Positions 62,902 to 63,643 of a stretch of 63,643 nucleotides of DNA are shown here, in pieces. Both the position numbers and the translations under genes were made by a program. Below the pieces are notes generated by a model. It saw nothing but the letters and a program-made list of their open reading frames with translations. It had not been told where the DNA came from and searched no databases. The DNA is from Bacillota bacterium (GTDB taxonomy: Bacteria; Bacillota; Clostridia; Peptostreptococcales; Anaerovoracaceae): the NCBI GenBank assembly GCA_029008005.1, contig JAQXIX010000005.1, positions 1 through 63,643 on the forward strand, given 5' to 3'. Every line of letters starts with the position of its first letter. The first letter of the stretch is position 1.

Positions 62902-63643
62902 TTAGATTACATGCTTGCCCTTAAGCTTAATCAGTAAGTTCTTAGCCTGAGCATTTTCAGTATCGCCTTCGATCTTAACGCCTGGCTGCTTTGGAGCTGG
63001 TGTGAATGATCTGAATACGTTTGTAGGTGATGCTTCCAGACCAACCTTAGTCAGGTCAACTTCGATGTCCTTAGCATTCCAAACCTTCATTTCCTTGTCA
63101 CCGTAGATTCCGGCAACTGTCATGTATCTAGGAGTGTTCAGTTCTTTGATTGTAGTCAGCAGGCAAGGGAGCTGAACTTCGATGAGTTCATATCCGTCTT
63201 CCAGCTGTCTCTTAACTGTTACTGATTTTCTGTCGTCAGCAATTTCAAACTCTTCTACGTATGATACCTGTGGCAGATCCAGCTTTTCAGCAAGCTGTGG
63301 TCCAACCTGTGCAGTATCTCCGTCGATAGCCTGTCTTCCAGTGAAGATAAGGTCGTAGTCGCCGTTTTCCTTGACCCATTTTCTTACTGCAGCTTCCAGA
63401 GTGTTTGAAGTTGCCCATGTATCTGATCCGCCTACTGCTCTGTCGGATACCAGGATACCTTCGTCAGCGCCCTTAGCGATGCACTCGAAGAGCAGATCGT
63501 TAGCCTGTGGAGGTCCCATTGTGATTACTGTGATGTGAACATCATCAAACTTATCTTTAATCTGAAGAGCCTGTTCGAGAGCGTTAGCATCGTCGTTGTT
63601 CAGAATGCTAGGTACGCCGTCTCTGATCAGTGTTCCTGTTTTA
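62902..63643 (-). CDS. etfB: Electron transfer flavoprotein beta subunit (5' end outside window)
   Basis: The frame is open to the window edge, giving 247 residues of the C-terminal part. Visible ETF beta motifs are ALQIKDKFDDVHITVITMG, the nucleotide-binding region LIFTGRQAIDGDTAQVGPQLAE, and the C-terminal segment with RYMTVAGIYG. It pairs with EtfA to bind FAD and, in bifurcating types, NADH through a second FAD. The true start lies beyond 63643; the internal ATG at 63519 is not the start, since conserved sequence continues upstream. Confidence 0.95.
   Translation of the reverse strand, partial: KTGTLIRDGVPSILNNDDANALEQALQIKDKFDDVHITVITMGPPQANDLLFECIAKGADEGILVSDRAVGGSDTWATSNTLEAAVRKWVKENGDYDLIFTGRQAIDGDTAQVGPQLAEKLDLPQVSYVEEFEIADDRKSVTVKRQLEDGYELIEVQLPCLLTTIKELNTPRYMTVAGIYGDKEMKVWNAKDIEVDLTKVGLEASPTNVFRSFTPAPKQPGVKIEGDTENAQAKNLLIKLKGKHVI

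Noticed and set aside
1-63643. CRISPR arrays, insertion sequences, phage genes, tRNA or rRNA genes
   Set aside because: No regularly spaced repeats, transposase or integrase motifs, or cloverleaf/rRNA sequence were recognised.

Overview
The window looks like a chromosomal segment of a low-to-mid GC, anaerobic, Gram-positive Clostridia-type bacterium. The evidence is the gene set: a mraZ-to-ftsZ division and cell-wall (dcw) cluster of Firmicutes type, a PolC-type replicative polymerase, an electron-transfer flavoprotein whose alpha subunit carries a ferredoxin domain, the non-mevalonate isoprenoid genes ispG and dxr, and strong AGGAGG-type ribosome binding sites. The spoIIGA-sigE-sigG block that normally follows ftsZ in spore formers is absent, which suggests a non-sporulating lineage (inference). 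An Anaerovoracaceae/Family XIII-like organism would fit but cannot be proved from this piece. No rRNA, tRNA, CRISPR array, insertion sequence or prophage was seen.

Layout. (1) 1-20300, all on the minus strand: transcription starts at an MraZ-box promoter (about 20234-20296) and runs mraZ, rsmH, ftsL, a PASTA-type penicillin-binding protein, murF, mraY, murD, ftsW, murG, ftsQ, ftsZ, then an rRNA/tRNA methyltransferase gene, pheS, pheT, zapA, mutS2 and argS (cut by the window edge). (2) 20394-23720: a small lipoprotein gene, the niacin repressor niaR, a divergent orphan PTS-IIC-like permease whose promoter carries a NiaR-like inverted repeat, and cysK. (3) 23727-34059, minus: three large hybrid sensor kinases, one split by an in-frame amber codon and one with four tandem PAS-like modules behind a PocR domain, followed by ychF. 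(4) 34147-37537, minus: a manganese-homeostasis operon led by a yybP-ykoY riboswitch (terC, mntP, an EamA permease, lgt). (5) 37690-39131, plus: a regulator that resembles sigma-54 activators but lacks the key motifs. (6) 39132-53620, minus: pyrH-frr, then uppS, cdsA, dxr, rseP, ispG, an exonuclease-less polC, metH, a zinc-ribbon membrane protein, an MFS transporter and a sirtuin. (7) 53687-56617: a 61-aa membrane protein gene, a tiny complete transcription unit with a 25-codon ORF, and comEC. (8) 56756-61493, plus: a class A penicillin-binding protein, then an ACT-domain protein and its PFL/DUF711 partner. (9) 61513-63643, minus: etfA and the 3' part of etfB.

How it fits together: most of the window serves envelope growth (lipid II synthesis and polymerisation, undecaprenyl and phospholipid precursors, lipoprotein lipidation, division) and information processing (aminoacyl-tRNA synthetases, PolC, ribosome recycling). 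The accessory interest lies in the candidate NiaR-controlled permease, the kinase cluster, the PolC without a proofreading insert, the ftsW/murG long overlap, and the tiny amphipathic-peptide unit at 54061-54276.

Convergent gene pairs here end either at bidirectional hairpins (cysK/ychF, PFL/etfA) or at hairpins buried in the opposing coding sequence (lipoprotein/niaR, sir2/regulator). Two gene-free stretches exceed 300 bases. Bases 37353-37769 hold the manganese riboswitch and two promoters. Bases 53873-54286 hold a terminator and the tiny unit; I see nothing between about 53920 and 54060.
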